Below, piece after piece: positions 9,215 to 21,195 of a stretch of DNA of 64,000 nt. Source of the DNA: Acetobacter ascendens (GTDB taxonomy: Bacteria; Pseudomonadota; Alphaproteobacteria; Acetobacterales; Acetobacteraceae); NCBI RefSeq assembly GCF_001766235.1, contig NZ_CP015164.1, positions 124,001 through 188,000 on the forward strand, in the 5' to 3' direction. Numbering within the stretch: position 1 is the first letter of the stretch; each line of letters begins with the position of its first letter. The position numbers and the translations under genes were made by a program. Below the pieces are notes generated by a model that had not been told where the DNA came from, did not search any database, and saw nothing but the letters and a program-made list of their open reading frames with translations.

Positions 9215-9506
9215 GACCTCCCCATCACCCAATCTGCCAAGTATTTCTGTCACGCGCGGCGCACTATATCAGTGTTCGATATATTTGCCAGTCCTGATTG
9301 TGAACTGTTCTTAAGTGTATGGTCACATACCAGTTTGCTTTGTTTTGACATGGCGCGTGGTCATTTCTAATTCCAGATCATCATCCCAAAAATTGTAAAC
9401 ACCAAGGACATTCCAATGCCTACAGCGTTGCGCAAGGCAGAACTGGCCTGTGGTACGGTGTTGCGTGGCGGTGGCCGCTGGTGGGTTGTGGCGCAGGCCC
9501 AGCCTA

Positions 9507-10370
9507 CGGCGTGTCGTCAGTTAAGCAGGATGATGATTGAGGCGAACTGCACGGCTGCGAGGAAGGTCGATTTCAGTTTATCGTAGCGGGTTGCGATAGC
9601 GCGAAACTGCTTGAGTTTATTGAAGAACCTCTCAACAAGGTTCCGTTCGCGGTAGAGAGAAAAATCGGTTTTCCGTCGTGTCGTTCTGTTGCGTTTTGGC
9701 GGGATGACCGGGGTAATCCCGCGCTGTATCAGCCGATCGATCAACCTGTCCGCGTCATACGCCTTGTCAGCAAGGAAAGCATCCGGTTCGATGTTTTCCA
9801 GAAGTGGTTCTGCCTGGGTGATATCGGCATCCTGTCCCGGTGTGATGCCGAGTTCCACTGGATTGCCCAGAGCGTCGCAGATGGCATGGATCTTTGTAGT
9901 TAGCCCGCCTCGTGATCGTCCGATGGCCTGATCCGTGCCCCTTTTTTGAGAGCTCCGGCACTATGCTGATGCGCTCGGACAATTGTGCTGTCGATCATCA
10001 TGTATTCGTTGTCGTAATCAGCGGCCAGATAACGAAATATCCGTTCGATGACGCCGCTTTCACACCAGCGGCGCAGACGCCGGTGCACGTTTTTCCAGTC
10101 ACCGAAACGGGCAGGAAGGTCGCGCCATGGAATACCCGCGCGATAGCGATACAACACCGCCTCCACGAACAGACGGTTGTTCACCGCAGTGCCGCCGACA
10201 TAGCCTTCTCGACCAGGAAGAAGATCCTTTATCCGCTCCCACTGGTCATCGCGTAAACTATAGCGCCGCATCTGTCTGTCTCCCCAAAAAAACGGGAAAA
10301 CAGTCAGCACACGCAGACACAAAGTACAACCCTCACGTGCCACTCTCAGGGCTTAACTGACGACACGCCG
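9507..10370 (-). mobile_element. IS5-family (IS427-type) element, complete
   Basis: An 864-bp element with perfect terminal inverted repeats of at least 19 bp (GGCGTGTCGTCAGTTAAGC), flanked by a TA duplication (9505-9506 and 10371-10372). The two-frame transposase and the TA target fit the IS427 group of IS5. It interrupts the first gene of the phage cluster. Fragments of the same element occur at 3736-4277 and 53560-54101, where IS1380 later inserted. Confidence 0.92.
9517..10271 (-). CDS. IS5-family transposase, two frames (programmed -1 frameshift)
   Basis: The first frame starts at ATG 10271 (MRRYSLRDDQWERIKDLLPG, the usual DUF4096-type N terminus) and holds the first catalytic Asp in MMIDSTIVRAHQH. 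It stops at 9900. After a -1 shift at the A6G run near 9946-9952, the second frame reads DQAIGRSRGGLTTKIHA, then the second Asp (FLADKAYDADRL) and the Glu (RNLVERFFNKLKQ), ending at 9517. The fused product would be about 250 residues, normal for the family. Confidence 0.88.
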
Positions 10371-10687
10371 TAAGGGTGTGGTGATGTGCCCGCTGGTATG
10401 CACGCCGCGCTACCATCACCGGGCGGATATTGGCATAGGGTGGGCACAAGCCCTGTTGCTGGGGTGCCCGGCACAGGCCGTTGTGCGCTGCCGCCCGGTA
10501 TGGCGTGGCCATGTGGCGGGGCTGGCCCGCGTGGGCAGGCTCAATCTGCCAACATGCCAGCACATGGTGGCCGCCCTTACGCGGGAACACCACCACCATC
10601 AGCACGAAACAGACCGCCCGTTTGTAGCCCACGGCAGGGCGGGGCGTTCTGGATCTTCTTTTGTTCAACACAGTTGGATATGTGGCC

Positions 10688-10993
10688 ATGCCCCGCAAGA
10701 CAGCAGCACCCGCGCCGGGCGCATTAGGGCCATCAGCTTTGGCCCCGATGGCGCGCCGCAAAAGGCGCAGCACAAAGCCCGTAACCCCGTTGGATATCTT
10801 CACCCGCATCATGCAGGGGGATGAAAGCATAACAGACCGCCAGTTTGATGCCGCCAAGGTGGCCGCCCCCTACATGCACCCCAAACTTTCGGGCCTTGCC
10901 ACAGATGCCCTGCCACGCCGCAGCGCAGATGCCTTTACGGATGAGGAACTGGCCGCACTGGCGCAGGAAAACGGTGCGCCCCCACAGCCCTGA
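10688..10993 (+). CDS. Small phage protein before terminase
   Basis: A 101-residue protein with a basic N terminus (MARRKRRSTK at residue 21) and a segment resembling the helical region of small terminase-associated proteins (DIFTRIMQGDESITDRQFDAAKVAAPYMHPKLSG). Its place directly before the large terminase suits a role in DNA recognition for packaging, but this is inferred from position. ATG 10748 is a possible later start. It overlaps the 3' end of the interrupted upstream gene. Confidence 0.65.
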   Translation: MPRKTAAPAPGALGPSALAPMARRKRRSTKPVTPLDIFTRIMQGDESITDRQFDAAKVAAPYMHPKLSGLATDALPRRSADAFTDEELAALAQENGAPPQP

Positions 10994-11026
10994 TTTTTGT
11001 AGCTGTAACTTGGAAAAACCCTTTTC

Positions 11027-12481
11027 ATGCCTCACGCCCACCCCGAATGCGCACGCACCATACAGGCGGGCCGGGTGGCACGGGCAGAACTGGCACGCAG
11101 GCAGGCCGCACGCCAGCATGTTCTGGATTTTGCCCGCTATACGCTGCCAGATTACAAAGCAGGCGCACATCATGCCCTGTTGGCCCGCACGCTGGAGCAG
11201 GTAGAGGCCGGGCGTATCACGCGGCTGATGGTGTTTATGCCGCCAAGGCATGGCAAATCAGAGCTGACATCTCGCCGCTTTCCCGCTTGGTATTTGGGGC
11301 GGCACCCCAAGCGGCAGATTATCGGGGCCTCCTACGGGGCCACGCTGGCGCAGGATTTTGGGCGCGATGTGCGCAATATTGTGGCGTCCTCCCGCTATAG
11401 GGCGCTGTTTCCCGCAACAAGATTGGCGGCGGATAGCAGCGCGCGGGATGTGTGGCACACCGCACAGGGCGGCGGGTACACCGGCATGGGTGTGGGCGGC
11501 GGGCTAACAGGCCGCGGCGCGCATCTGGCCATTATAGATGACCCCGTAAAGGACAGGCAGGAGGCCGAAAGCCCCGCCCGCCGTGCTGCCGTGCTGGATT
11601 GGTACCGCGCCGTGTTGCGCACCCGCCTGATGCCCGGCGGCGCCATTGTGATGGTGATGACACGCTGGAGCATGGATGATCTGGCAGGCCGCCTGCTGGA
11701 TGATATGCGCAACAAAACGGGCGAGGCATGGCATGTGCTGGATCTGCCCGCTTTGGCCACCGAGCACGATGCACTGGGCCGCATACCGGGGCAGGCATTA
11801 TGGCCGCAGGCGTTTGATACGGCGGAACTTGCGCGCATTCGCCAAGCGGTGGGGGAGCGGGAATGGGCAGCGTTGTATCAGCAAAACCCGGTGCCGCTTT
11901 CTGGCAATTTGTTTCACACGCATATGCTGGGCGTGCAGGAGGTATTGCCCGCAGCCTCTGGCCCCGCCGTGCGCCGGTGGGATTTAGCTGCCACCCGCCA
12001 GAGCGGCAGCAACAACCCGGATTGGACGGTGGGCGTAAAAATGCACCACCTGCCAGATGGGCGCTTTGTGGTGGCGGACATCACCCGTCTGCGCGGAGAC
12101 CCCGCACAGGTAGAAGCCGCCCTGCTGGCCACCGCCGCGCGTGATGGTGTGGAGGTGGAAATTGTGCTGCCGCAAGACCCCGGGCAGGCCGGTGTGGCGC
12201 AGGCGCGGTACCTCACCAGCAGGCTGGCCGGTTACAAAGTGCGCTGCGTGCGTGAAACAGGAGATAAAGCCACCCGCGCCGCCCCATTTGCCGCACAGGT
12301 GAACGCAGGCAACGTGCTGCTGCTACGCGTCCCGTGGGTGCATGCGTTTATGGAGGAACTGGCCGCTTTTCCCGCCGCTGCGCATGATGACCAAGTGGAT
12401 GCCGCAGCCGGTGCCTTTGCCGCACTGGCAGAGGTACACCCCCTGCCGCGCTTTGGGCCGGATTTTCTGGCCCGTATTTAG
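11027..12481 (+). CDS. Phage terminase large subunit
   Basis: A 484-residue packaging motor that would cut concatemeric DNA and pump it into the prohead. The Walker A-type motif PPRHGKSE is at about residues 72-79 and the Walker B segment AHLAIIDDP at about 165-173. The C-terminal nuclease domain begins near [10 protein letters not shown] and includes an Asp-rich end ([14 protein letters not shown]). Length is normal. Its stop overlaps the stop of the convergent trhO gene. Start at ATG 11027; no better upstream start. Confidence 0.92.
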   Translation: MPHAHPECARTIQAGRVARAELARRQAARQHVLDFARYTLPDYKAGAHHALLARTLEQVEAGRITRLMVFMPPRHGKSELTSRRFPAWYLGRHPKRQIIGASYGATLAQDFGRDVRNIVASSRYRALFPATRLAADSSARDVWHTAQGGGYTGMGVGGGLTGRGAHLAIIDDPVKDRQEAESPARRAAVLDWYRAVLRTRLMPGGAIVMVMTRWSMDDLAGRLLDDMRNKTGEAWHVLDLPALATEHDALGRIPGQALWPQAFDTAELARIRQAVGEREWAALYQQNPVPLSGNLFHTHMLGVQEVLPAASGPAVRRWDLAATRQSGSNNPDWTVGVKMHHLPDGRFVVADITRLRGDPAQVEAALLATAARDGVEVEIVLPQDPGQAGVAQARYLTSRLAGYKVRCVRETGDKATRAAPFAAQVNAGNVLLLRVPWVHAFMEELAAFPAAAHDDQVDAAAGAFAALAEVHPLPRFGPDFLARI

Positions 12482-13530
12482 TGTGCGTGCTGCTGGCGCA
12501 AAGCCTGCTGGCGGCGCTTTTCTTCTTCACGCTGCTGGCGTTTGCGGGCGCGTTCTTCGGCCATGTTGGCGCCTAAATGGGCCTCGCCGCGCTGTTCGGC
12601 CAAACGGGCCTGGCGTTCACGCTCCGCATGGCGGGCGCGGCGGGCTTCATCCCACTGGCCGTAGCAGTGCGGGCAGGATACGCCGGTTTCAAACTTGGGG
12701 CTGGCTTTATCTTCCGCCGTAATGGGCGTGCGGCAGGCGTGGCACAGTTCCAGCTCACCGGGTTTTAGGCCGTGGTCCACTGTTACGCGCTGGTCGAACA
12801 CAAAACATTCACCCCGCCACAGGCTTTCTGCCTCTGGCACGGTTTCCAGATACTTTAGGATACCCCCTTGCAGATGATACACCTCATCCAGCCCTTCGGC
12901 CTTGGCAAAGGCGGTGGATTTTTCACACCGAATACCGCCGGTGCAGAACATGGCCACACGCGGCTTGCGGCCTTTTGCCAGAAGTTCCTCACGGTGCTGG
13001 CGGAACCATGCGGGAAATTCCCGAAAGGTTTTAATCTGCGGGTCTATCGCACCCTCAAACGTGCCTACGGCCACTTCGTAATCATTGCGCGTGTCTATCA
13101 GAATGGTGTCGGGGTCTTTTAACAGGGCGTTCCATTCTGTGGGGGGCACGTAGGTGCCAACAATGTGGTTGGGGTCTGTGCCCTCTACACCCATTGTCAC
13201 AATTTCCTTCTTCAGCCGCACCTTCATGCGCAGGAAGGGCATTTCTGGCGCGCGGGAGAACTTGACCTCAATATCCGCACAGCCGGGCAGGGCGCGGATA
13301 TGCGCCAGCACGGCTTCAATACCGGCATCTGTGCCCGCAATGGTGCCGTTAATGCCCTCGGATGCCAAAAGCAGAATACCTTTTACCCCGGTGGCGGTGC
13401 ACACATCCTGCAACGGCCCGCGCAGATCAGCCGGGTTTGCAAATGGGGTAAAGCGGTAAAGGGCTGCCACGCAAATGGGCAGGGCTGCGTTTTGGGTATC
13501 GGGCGTAGGGGCTAAGGGCTGGGCAGTCAT
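12478..13530 (-). CDS. trhO: tRNA uridine(34) hydroxylase (rhodanese-related, TrhO/YceA)
   Basis: A 350-residue cytosolic enzyme of the family that makes 5-hydroxyuridine at tRNA wobble position 34. The N-terminal domain carries [14 protein letters not shown]. The central rhodanese domain has [12 protein letters not shown]-like sequence ([15 protein letters not shown]) and the active-site loop [15 protein letters not shown]-terminal zinc-binding region (CHACRTPI, then CPHCYGQW) is followed by an Arg/Glu-rich tail. ATG 13530 gives the usual N terminus (MTAQPLAP). It is a housekeeping-type gene on the opposite strand between terminase and portal genes, an unusual place. Confidence 0.92.
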   Translation of the reverse strand: MTAQPLAPTPDTQNAALPICVAALYRFTPFANPADLRGPLQDVCTATGVKGILLLASEGINGTIAGTDAGIEAVLAHIRALPGCADIEVKFSRAPEMPFLRMKVRLKKEIVTMGVEGTDPNHIVGTYVPPTEWNALLKDPDTILIDTRNDYEVAVGTFEGAIDPQIKTFREFPAWFRQHREELLAKGRKPRVAMFCTGGIRCEKSTAFAKAEGLDEVYHLQGGILKYLETVPEAESLWRGECFVFDQRVTVDHGLKPGELELCHACRTPITAEDKASPKFETGVSCPHCYGQWDEARRARHAERERQARLAEQRGEAHLGANMAEERARKRQQREEEKRRQQALRQQHAH

Positions 13531-13775
13531 GCTCGGCAAGTTCCTTGGGCTTGTTGGGTGATTGCAGATCATCCGTTCCGCGCCACGGCTTACAGCACCG
13601 CAATCAGGTTGCATTTCAATGCCGCCCATTTACCCGCCAGCAGCGGGGGCAGACAAGTTTTTTCCGCGTCCATTACGGGTTTTTGGCGGCGGAGGGGCAT
13701 GTGCGCCGTGCAGGTGCATATGGGTTTGTGGCTGCGTGGCAAAAGGCTTTTTCTAATTTTTAACAAGGGCAGGGT

Positions 13776-15155
13776 ATGTCTGGTTTGTCTTTTTCTCCCC
13801 TCGCTAGGCTGGGGTGGTGGCAGCGTTTGCGCGGGCGTTGTGCCCCTGTGGCCCTGCCACGTAAGGAGCCGGTGCTGCCCCAAGGGGCCTTTGCGGCGGA
13901 TGTTGCCAAGGTGGCCCCGGCTGCCGTGGCGCGGGCAGATGTGTTTGCGCCGTATCGGCCCCCGCGCGGGGTGCGGGCCAATGGCAGCACCGCCCCACTG
14001 GCTATGGATAGTGCCGCCGCACAAAGCACCCCCGGTTTGCTGGACTGGCTGCGCAATGCCGTGGCGGATGGGGTGGTGTTTCCCGGTTATGCGCGTTTGG
14101 CGGAAATGGCCCAGCGGGCAGAGTATCGGCACATGGTGGACACCATTGCCACCGAGGCCACGCGGCAATGGCTGGTGTTTACCTCCCGCACCGGGCAGGG
14201 GGCGAGCAAGGCCGCGCGCATTAACCAGTTGGAGGCCGAATTTACCCGCCTGAATGTGCGTGATGTGCTGCGCCGCATGGCGGAAATGGATGGCCATTAC
14301 GGCATGGGCCTGCTGTATGTTGATACCGGGCTTTCCCCCGTGGCGGGTGGTTTGGCATCTCCCTTGCTGTTGCGGCCAGAAACCTTTCGCAAAGGCAGTT
14401 TGCGGGCCTTGGTGCCGGTGGAACCTGTTTGGACAACCCCCGCCACGTATGAAACCGCAAACCCGCTGCACCCCGCCTTTTACAGACCGCAAAGCTGGTG
14501 GGTGCAGGGCACGCTTTTGCATGCCACACGCCTGTTGCGGTTTTGCGCGCGGGAGGTGCCGGATATTCTCAAACCTGCTTATAACTTCGGTGGTGTTTCC
14601 CTTACGCAAATGGCGCGGCCTTATGTGGAAAACTGGTTGCGCACGCGCCAAAGTGTTTCGGATTTGCTGAATGCGTTTTCCATTGTCGCTTTGTCTACCG
14701 ATATGGCGGCCTATGCGCAGGACCCCGAAGGGCTTTTGGCACGGGTGGAGGCGTTTAACCGCTTTCGCTCTAACCGGGGCACGTTTGTGCTGGATAAGGA
14801 GCGCGAAAAGCTGGAACTTCTGGCCGCACCCCTTTCCGGGCTGGACAGTTTGCAGGCACAGGCGCTGGAGCAGATCTGCACCGTGGCCCAGCAGCCGCTG
14901 GTAAAGTTTGCCGGTATTTCCCCTTCCGGGCTGAATGCCTCGGCTGATGGAGAGATCCGGGTTTTTTATGATCGGATCAGCGCTTATCAGGAATCCTTCC
15001 TACGCCCCAACCTGACGCACATTTTGCACATGGTGATGCTGAACCTGTGGGGCGCGGTGGATACGGACATAGATTTCACCTTCCGCCCGCTATGGCAGAT
15101 GGATGAGGCCGAACAGGCGGACATAGACGCCAAAAAACAGAGTATGCCATCATGA
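13776..15155 (+). CDS. Phage portal protein (DUF1073-type)
   Basis: A 459-residue protein of the DUF1073/portal family, forming the ring through which DNA enters the head. Visible family segments include [34 protein letters not shown], and the C-terminal [22 protein letters not shown] followed by [15 protein letters not shown]. The N-terminal 60 residues are Ala/Pro-rich and variable. It overlaps the next gene by 4 bp (ATGA), as expected for a phage morphogenesis operon. Confidence 0.88.
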   Translation: MSGLSFSPLARLGWWQRLRGRCAPVALPRKEPVLPQGAFAADVAKVAPAAVARADVFAPYRPPRGVRANGSTAPLAMDSAAAQSTPGLLDWLRNAVADGVVFPGYARLAEMAQRAEYRHMVDTIATEATRQWLVFTSRTGQGASKAARINQLEAEFTRLNVRDVLRRMAEMDGHYGMGLLYVDTGLSPVAGGLASPLLLRPETFRKGSLRALVPVEPVWTTPATYETANPLHPAFYRPQSWWVQGTLLHATRLLRFCAREVPDILKPAYNFGGVSLTQMARPYVENWLRTRQSVSDLLNAFSIVALSTDMAAYAQDPEGLLARVEAFNRFRSNRGTFVLDKEREKLELLAAPLSGLDSLQAQALEQICTVAQQPLVKFAGISPSGLNASADGEIRVFYDRISAYQESFLRPNLTHILHMVMLNLWGAVDTDIDFTFRPLWQMDEAEQADIDAKKQSMPS

Positions 15156-16180
15156 ACACACGCACAACCGGGCAGGCCCGCGCCAGCCCGCACGCCGATG
15201 TTGCGCCCGATACGCAGCCATTGGCGCTGGACAGAGCCAGCGTGCGCCGGGTGGATGCAGATGGGCATTTGCACATTGCGCACTGCATTCTTTCCGCCGC
15301 AACCGTTAGCCCCTATTATGGGCGCGAAATTCCGGGTGCCGCTGCGCTGGGCCTGAAAGATGATGCCATTTACAGCGTTTTTCGCCCGCCTGATGCGCTT
15401 ATGCGGGCCGCACCCAGCCTGCGCGGCAAACCGGTGCTTATGCAGCACACCCCGGTAAGCGCGCAGGATCACCCAGCCAGCATTACCGTAGGCGCGGTGG
15501 GCAGCGATGTACGCTTTACCCCACCCAACCTGACAGGCAGCTTAACAATATGGGATGCCACGGCCATTGCGGCCATAGAAAACGGTACACAGCGTGCGGT
15601 TTCCGCCGGGTATCGGTACACGGCCATCAAGCAGGCGGGCACCTATATGGGCATGCCCTATACGCTGATAATGGCGGATATTGCCTTTAACCATCTGGCC
15701 CTTGTGACCCAGCCCCGTGTGCCTTCCGCCATTATTGGTGATGCCGCACCAAACCCCAACATGCCTTTTAACAAAAGGAGCTTTCAGGCCATGCCTGAGC
15801 CAACACACACCACGCCCTCGGCAGATCAAACGCCCATGACCGTTGCGGCCATGGATGCCGCCATTGCCCAGGCCGTGCAGCAGGCGGAAGAACGCGCCGT
15901 GCGCCAGATGGCGGACCTGCACACAGCCCGCGCCGCCGTGCGCCCCTTTGTGGGCGATGTGGCGATGGATAGCGCCCCCGCCATTTACGGTTTTGCCTTA
16001 AAGGAAGCCGGCATTGATGTAACGGGCGTGCCCGAACAGGGGCTAAAACCGCTGTTTGAAAGCTTTGCCCGCATGCAGCCGCGTGCAGGGGGTGCCGCCC
16101 CCGTAATGGGGCAGGATGCCGCAGCGGCTCAGGGCTTTCGGCAGCGCTTTGGGCTGGAACGCATTGGCGTGCGCGGCTGA
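15152..16180 (+). CDS. Phage DUF2213 protein (prohead protease/scaffold)
   Basis: A 342-residue protein. Residues about 30-200 match the DUF2213 pattern ([25 protein letters not shown], then [12 protein letters not shown] and [13 protein letters not shown]), a fold related to prohead proteases. After an Ala/Pro-rich linker the C-terminal part is helical and Gln/Ala-rich ([16 protein letters not shown]), like a scaffold domain. It lies between portal and capsid genes, the expected place for a protease-scaffold fusion. Catalytic residues were not verified. Confidence 0.82.
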   Translation: MNTRTTGQARASPHADVAPDTQPLALDRASVRRVDADGHLHIAHCILSAATVSPYYGREIPGAAALGLKDDAIYSVFRPPDALMRAAPSLRGKPVLMQHTPVSAQDHPASITVGAVGSDVRFTPPNLTGSLTIWDATAIAAIENGTQRAVSAGYRYTAIKQAGTYMGMPYTLIMADIAFNHLALVTQPRVPSAIIGDAAPNPNMPFNKRSFQAMPEPTHTTPSADQTPMTVAAMDAAIAQAVQQAEERAVRQMADLHTARAAVRPFVGDVAMDSAPAIYGFALKEAGIDVTGVPEQGLKPLFESFARMQPRAGGAAPVMGQDAAAAQGFRQRFGLERIGVRG

Positions 16181-16216
16181 AGCCTTTTTTATTTTTGCAT
16201 GATACAAGGCAGGTAA

Positions 16217-16717
16217 ATGTCTTTTCAAAATCAGGTCAACATTCAGCCAGCGCCTGCTGTGCCGGGTGATTTTGCATCCCTCAACCCCACGGCCACGTTT
16301 CCGGCGGGCGAGGGCGCATTGGTGGCGGCTGCCGGTGGCTGCGCTGTGGCCGCTTTTGGCTGGGTGCAAGCCGATGGCGTAAGTGTTGCCAACGCACCCC
16401 CAAGTGGCAGCACTGCCGCGCCCGATGGCTTTGTGCATCGGGATCTGACTGCCCAGATCACGGATTTTACGGCATCGGAAAGCATGGTTATCCCGCAGGG
16501 CTTTCCCGTAACGCTGTTTACGGCGGGTGATTTTTGGGTGCAGCCCACCACACAGGCCACACTGGGGCAGGCCGTTTTTGCCAGCCTAACTGATGGCACA
16601 ATTAAAACCGCCGCCACAGGCAGTTCCGTAACAGGTGCGGTGGCAACAGGGTTTTTTGTAGCCTCTGCCGGTGCTGCGGGTGAGCTTGTTCGGATTTCTA
16701 CATGGATGCACGCATAA
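16217..16717 (+). CDS. Phage structural cement / head decoration protein
   Basis: A 166-residue protein rich in Ala, Gly, Ser and Thr with predicted beta structure (GQAVFASLTDGTIKTAATGSSVTGAVATGFFV). The N-terminal MSFQNQVNIQPAPAVPGDFAS and overall pattern match the 'structural cement protein Gp24'-like group found just before DUF2184 capsid genes in myophages. Its stop overlaps the start of the capsid gene (TAATG). Confidence 0.75.
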   Translation: MSFQNQVNIQPAPAVPGDFASLNPTATFPAGEGALVAAAGGCAVAAFGWVQADGVSVANAPPSGSTAAPDGFVHRDLTAQITDFTASESMVIPQGFPVTLFTAGDFWVQPTTQATLGQAVFASLTDGTIKTAATGSSVTGAVATGFFVASAGAAGELVRISTWMHA

Positions 16718-17754
16718 TGGTGACTTCTCATTCAGAACTGGCGGAACACCACCGCCTTGGCTTTGTGGTGCCCGATGCACGCGGCCTGATTGGCGCAGAG
16801 CATTTGGCATCAGACAGCATGGCGCTGGATGCCCAGCCCGCGCTTTCCACCACCGCCAATGCGGGTATTCCGGCTTTTATGTCTGCTTGGGTGGATACGG
16901 GGCTGATTAAGGTGGCCTTTGCCCCCATGCGCGCGGCCGAACTGCTGGGCGAGGTGCGCAAGGGGGATTGGGTTTCTAAAACAGCCGTCTTCCCCATGCT
17001 GGAAACGGCAGGGCAGGTTTCCTCTTACGGGGATTGGAACCAGAATGGCACGGTCAGCCTCAACCCCAGCTTTCCCGAACGCCAGTCCTACCATTCTCAG
17101 GTGTTTGTGGCGTGGGGTGAGCAGGAACTGGCGCTGGCCGGGCAGGCGCGTCTGCAATGGGCCGCAAGCCTGCGAGAGGCCGCAGCCCTTAAGCTAAACA
17201 AGTTTCAGAACCAGACATACTTTTTTGGCATCAGTGGGCTGAAACTTTACGGGTATTTGAATGACCCGCGCCTGCCTGCCGCCATTACGCCCGCCACCAA
17301 AACCACAGGTGGCACCGCGTGGGAAAACGCCACCCCGGAAGAACGGCAGGATGACGTAATTGCCCTTATTAACCAGCTACGCAAACAAACGGTCGGGCTG
17401 GTGGATACGGATACGCCAATGGTGCTGGGCCTGGCCCCAACCCGCATGGGTTTGCTAACACGCCGCAACACGTTTGGCCTTTCCGCCCTGACTATGCTGC
17501 GTGAAACCTACCCCAACCTGCGCTTTGTGCAGGCCGTGGAGTATGGAGATGCCGCCGCCAACGGTGTGCAGACCATGCAGATTATGGCCGACCATGTGGA
17601 TGTGCAGAAAACTGCTGAAGCCGCGTTTACAGAAAAACTGCGGGCCCATGCGGTGGTAACAGAGGCCTCGGCATGGAAGCAGAAGCTCTCCCAAGGCACA
17701 TGGCGGGCCATTATTTACATGCCCGCAGGCATTGCCACCATGACCGGCCTGTAA
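16717..17754 (+). CDS. Phage major capsid protein (DUF2184)
   Basis: A 345-residue protein of the DUF2184 family, the main head protein in this phage lineage. Typical parts are the N-terminal FVVPDARGLIGAEHL-like region, AWGEQELALAGQARLQWAA and the late TEASAWKQKLSQGTWRAIIYMP. ATG 16717 (MVTSHSEL) overlaps the upstream stop and is preferred over the ATG at 16702. Its order after portal, protease and cement genes is standard. Confidence 0.87.
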   Translation: MVTSHSELAEHHRLGFVVPDARGLIGAEHLASDSMALDAQPALSTTANAGIPAFMSAWVDTGLIKVAFAPMRAAELLGEVRKGDWVSKTAVFPMLETAGQVSSYGDWNQNGTVSLNPSFPERQSYHSQVFVAWGEQELALAGQARLQWAASLREAAALKLNKFQNQTYFFGISGLKLYGYLNDPRLPAAITPATKTTGGTAWENATPEERQDDVIALINQLRKQTVGLVDTDTPMVLGLAPTRMGLLTRRNTFGLSALTMLRETYPNLRFVQAVEYGDAAANGVQTMQIMADHVDVQKTAEAAFTEKLRAHAVVTEASAWKQKLSQGTWRAIIYMPAGIATMTGL

Positions 17755-17803
17755 AACACACAGCCCGCGCAACGCAAACTCCTGCATAAAAACGGAAAAA
17801 CAC

Positions 17804-18121
17804 ATGGCAACATCATCAACAGTAACCGTTGGGTGCAAACTGCCCAACGGGCTTGTGCTGGAACTGGCAGGCAAAAAGCACGAGCTGGCAGGCGCACGCA
17901 TGGCCAAGGCAGGCGGGTATGGGCTTACCCCCGTGCCAGCAGATTTTTGGCAGGCATGGGCGCAAAAATACGCAGGCTTTCCACCGCTGGAAGCCGGGCT
18001 GATTTTTGCCCAGACCTCGCCAGAAAAAGCCGCAGGCCAAGCCAAGGAACAAGCCAGCCTGCGCACGGGTATGGAACCGCTAAACCCCACAGCACCAGCC
18101 CCCGGCATTACGCCCGCATAA
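17804..18121 (+). CDS. Small phage protein, unknown
   Basis: A 105-residue protein placed after the capsid gene. The N-terminal half shows beta-type sequence (TVTVGCKLPNGLVLELAGK) and the middle WQAWAQKYAGFPPLEAGLIF is likely helical. A comparable small protein follows the capsid gene in several myophage genomes, but I do not know its role. It has an ATG start after an A-rich spacer and is codirectional with its neighbours. Confidence 0.7.
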   Translation: MATSSTVTVGCKLPNGLVLELAGKKHELAGARMAKAGGYGLTPVPADFWQAWAQKYAGFPPLEAGLIFAQTSPEKAAGQAKEQASLRTGMEPLNPTAPAPGITPA

Positions 18122-19569
<1,448 letters not shown>

Positions 19570-19587
19570 AATGCGAGTAAAACCTGC

Positions 19588-20742
19588 ATGATCCTTCCTG
19601 TTTCTTCCCTTGTGTCTGTCACGCCGGGTGTGCTGGCGGCGGGGGGCACCACAAACCTGCTGAATGGTCTTATATTTTCTACAAATACGGCGCTTTCTTC
19701 TGGTCTTTCCTCGTTTACAACCGCGGCAGAAGTGGCAGCCACATGTGGCGTGGAAAGTATAGAAGCCAGCATGGCCAGCATTTACTTTGCGGGCTACACC
19801 AATGCGCAGGATCTGCCGCAAACGCTGTATTTTTACCAACTGCCCGCCACCCCGGCAGATACGGATTACACCACGGCCCTTACAAACGCCACCGCCGCCA
19901 GTGCAGATTGGTGCGCCTTTGCCTTTGCGCAGGAGCCAGATGCCGCAGCCAAAACCGCTATTGCCGCATGGATGCCCACAAACCCTAACCGCTATTGGGG
20001 CATTGTGCAGGATAATGATGCCAGCATTTTACAGGCAGATTCAGCATGTTTTGGCAGAACCGTTGCCGCGCAGGCCACACCAGGGCTAACGTGCCTGTGC
20101 AATACAGATGGCAACGGCACATTGGCCGCGGCCCTGTGTTTGGGGTGGGCGGCCAGCATAAACCCGCAGCGCAATGCCGGGCGCACCACGTTGATGTTCC
20201 GCAACAATGGCGGCGTTACCCCAGCGGATATTACAGCCACACAGGTGCAGGCACTGCTGCAAAATGGCTACAGCTTTTATGGTTCCTACAAAAGTGGGGA
20301 TTCCACATTCAGTTTTCTCAACAACGGTGCGGTATCTGGCGCGTTTGCATGGGCAGACAGTTATCTGAACCAGATCTGGATGACATCCTCCTTCCAGTCT
20401 GATCTGCTCACGCTGTTTTCTTCTGTCGGGCAAATTCCCTATGCCGTGCAGGGTGATACGCTGCTGGCCACCGCTGTGCAGAATACCATTGATACCGCCG
20501 TGGCTTTTGGCGCTATCCAGCCCAACGTTACGCTTTCTGCCGCGCAGGCGCAGGTGGTGAATGCACAGGCAGGGCGCAGTATTGCAGATACGCTGGCCAC
20601 ACGCGGGTGGTATTTGCTGCCCGGTGCCTCCACCGCATCTGCCGCCATACGGGCCAAACGTGGGCCGGTGCAGGCACGGTTTTTTTACATGGATGGGCAG
20701 TCTGTCCAGTCTATCTCTCTGGCTACGGTAGAGGTGCAGTAA
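19588..20742 (+). CDS. Contractile tail sheath protein (DUF3383)
   Basis: A 384-residue protein of the DUF3383 family, the tail sheath of a group of small myophages. Family features are the N-terminal PVSSLVSVTPGVL, the NRYWGIVQDND segment, AWADSYLNQIWMTSSFQSDLL and the C-terminal VQSISLATVEVQ strand. It indicates a contractile tail. Length is a little below the usual 450-500, consistent with a compact version. It sits directly before the tube gene. Confidence 0.85.
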   Translation: MILPVSSLVSVTPGVLAAGGTTNLLNGLIFSTNTALSSGLSSFTTAAEVAATCGVESIEASMASIYFAGYTNAQDLPQTLYFYQLPATPADTDYTTALTNATAASADWCAFAFAQEPDAAAKTAIAAWMPTNPNRYWGIVQDNDASILQADSACFGRTVAAQATPGLTCLCNTDGNGTLAAALCLGWAASINPQRNAGRTTLMFRNNGGVTPADITATQVQALLQNGYSFYGSYKSGDSTFSFLNNGAVSGAFAWADSYLNQIWMTSSFQSDLLTLFSSVGQIPYAVQGDTLLATAVQNTIDTAVAFGAIQPNVTLSAAQAQVVNAQAGRSIADTLATRGWYLLPGASTASAAIRAKRGPVQARFFYMDGQSVQSISLATVEVQ

Positions 20743-20744
20743 GC

Positions 20745-21147
20745 ATGTCTGATTACGATATTACAGCCGCCAACTCGGTTTTTACCATTACGGTGCCGGG
20801 GTTGTACAACACGCCTATCACGCTGGAAAACTATGCCGCTGATCGTGCGTTTGAAACATCCGTACGAGATCTTGCAGAAACGGCCATGAGCATTGATGGC
20901 TACCTGAATGCAGGCTGGATACCCACACCCGTGCGGCAGACAATCTCTCTTGCCGCCAGTAGTGAAAGTGGTTTGGTGTTTGAGGCCATTGCCGCAGCGC
21001 AGGATGCACAGCGCGGGTTGTATCGGCTGGGGGCGGAAATTCAGCTTCCTTCCATTGGGCGCAAATACACCATGGTGCGTGGGCTTTTGCAGGCCGTGTG
21101 CTGGAAGCCCGCAGTTTTGAAATTCTGTGGGAACGTGTGTTGCCTGC
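20745..21147 (+). pseudogene. Phage tail tube protein, frameshifted near the 3' end
   Basis: The inner-tube gene follows the sheath gene at 2 bp. The first 118 codons (MSDYDITAANSVFTITVPGLYN to KYTMVRGLLQA) look intact. After 21095 the sequenced frame reads through Cys/Trp-rich, non-phage-like residues to 21173. In the -1 frame from the same place the sequence is RVLEARSFEILWERVLPAAL and a stop at 21145-21147, a credible conserved C terminus. One missing C in a CCC run at 21094 would explain it. Confidence 0.7.
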
Positions 21148-21195
21148 TGCCCTGTAAAATACGGGTGTTTTGAAAAACAACAGGAAAAAGCAGGT

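Larger units (their letters stand above)
9416..10824 (+). pseudogene. Possible PemK/MazF-like gene split by an IS5-family element
   Basis: ATG 9416 follows AAGGA. The frame breaks at 9506 where the IS is inserted; removing 9507-10372 (the IS plus one TA duplicate) rejoins it at AAG and leaves 180 codons. The rebuilt N terminus (GTVLRGGGRWWVV, then GVVMCPLVCTPRYHHRAD) resembles PemK/MazF-type growth inhibitors seen in some acetic acid bacterial prophages, but the classic RGDI start is absent, so the assignment is tentative. The 3' end is uncertain because the frame overlaps the next gene by 137 bp. It is the first gene of the phage cluster and is inactivated here. Confidence 0.55.
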
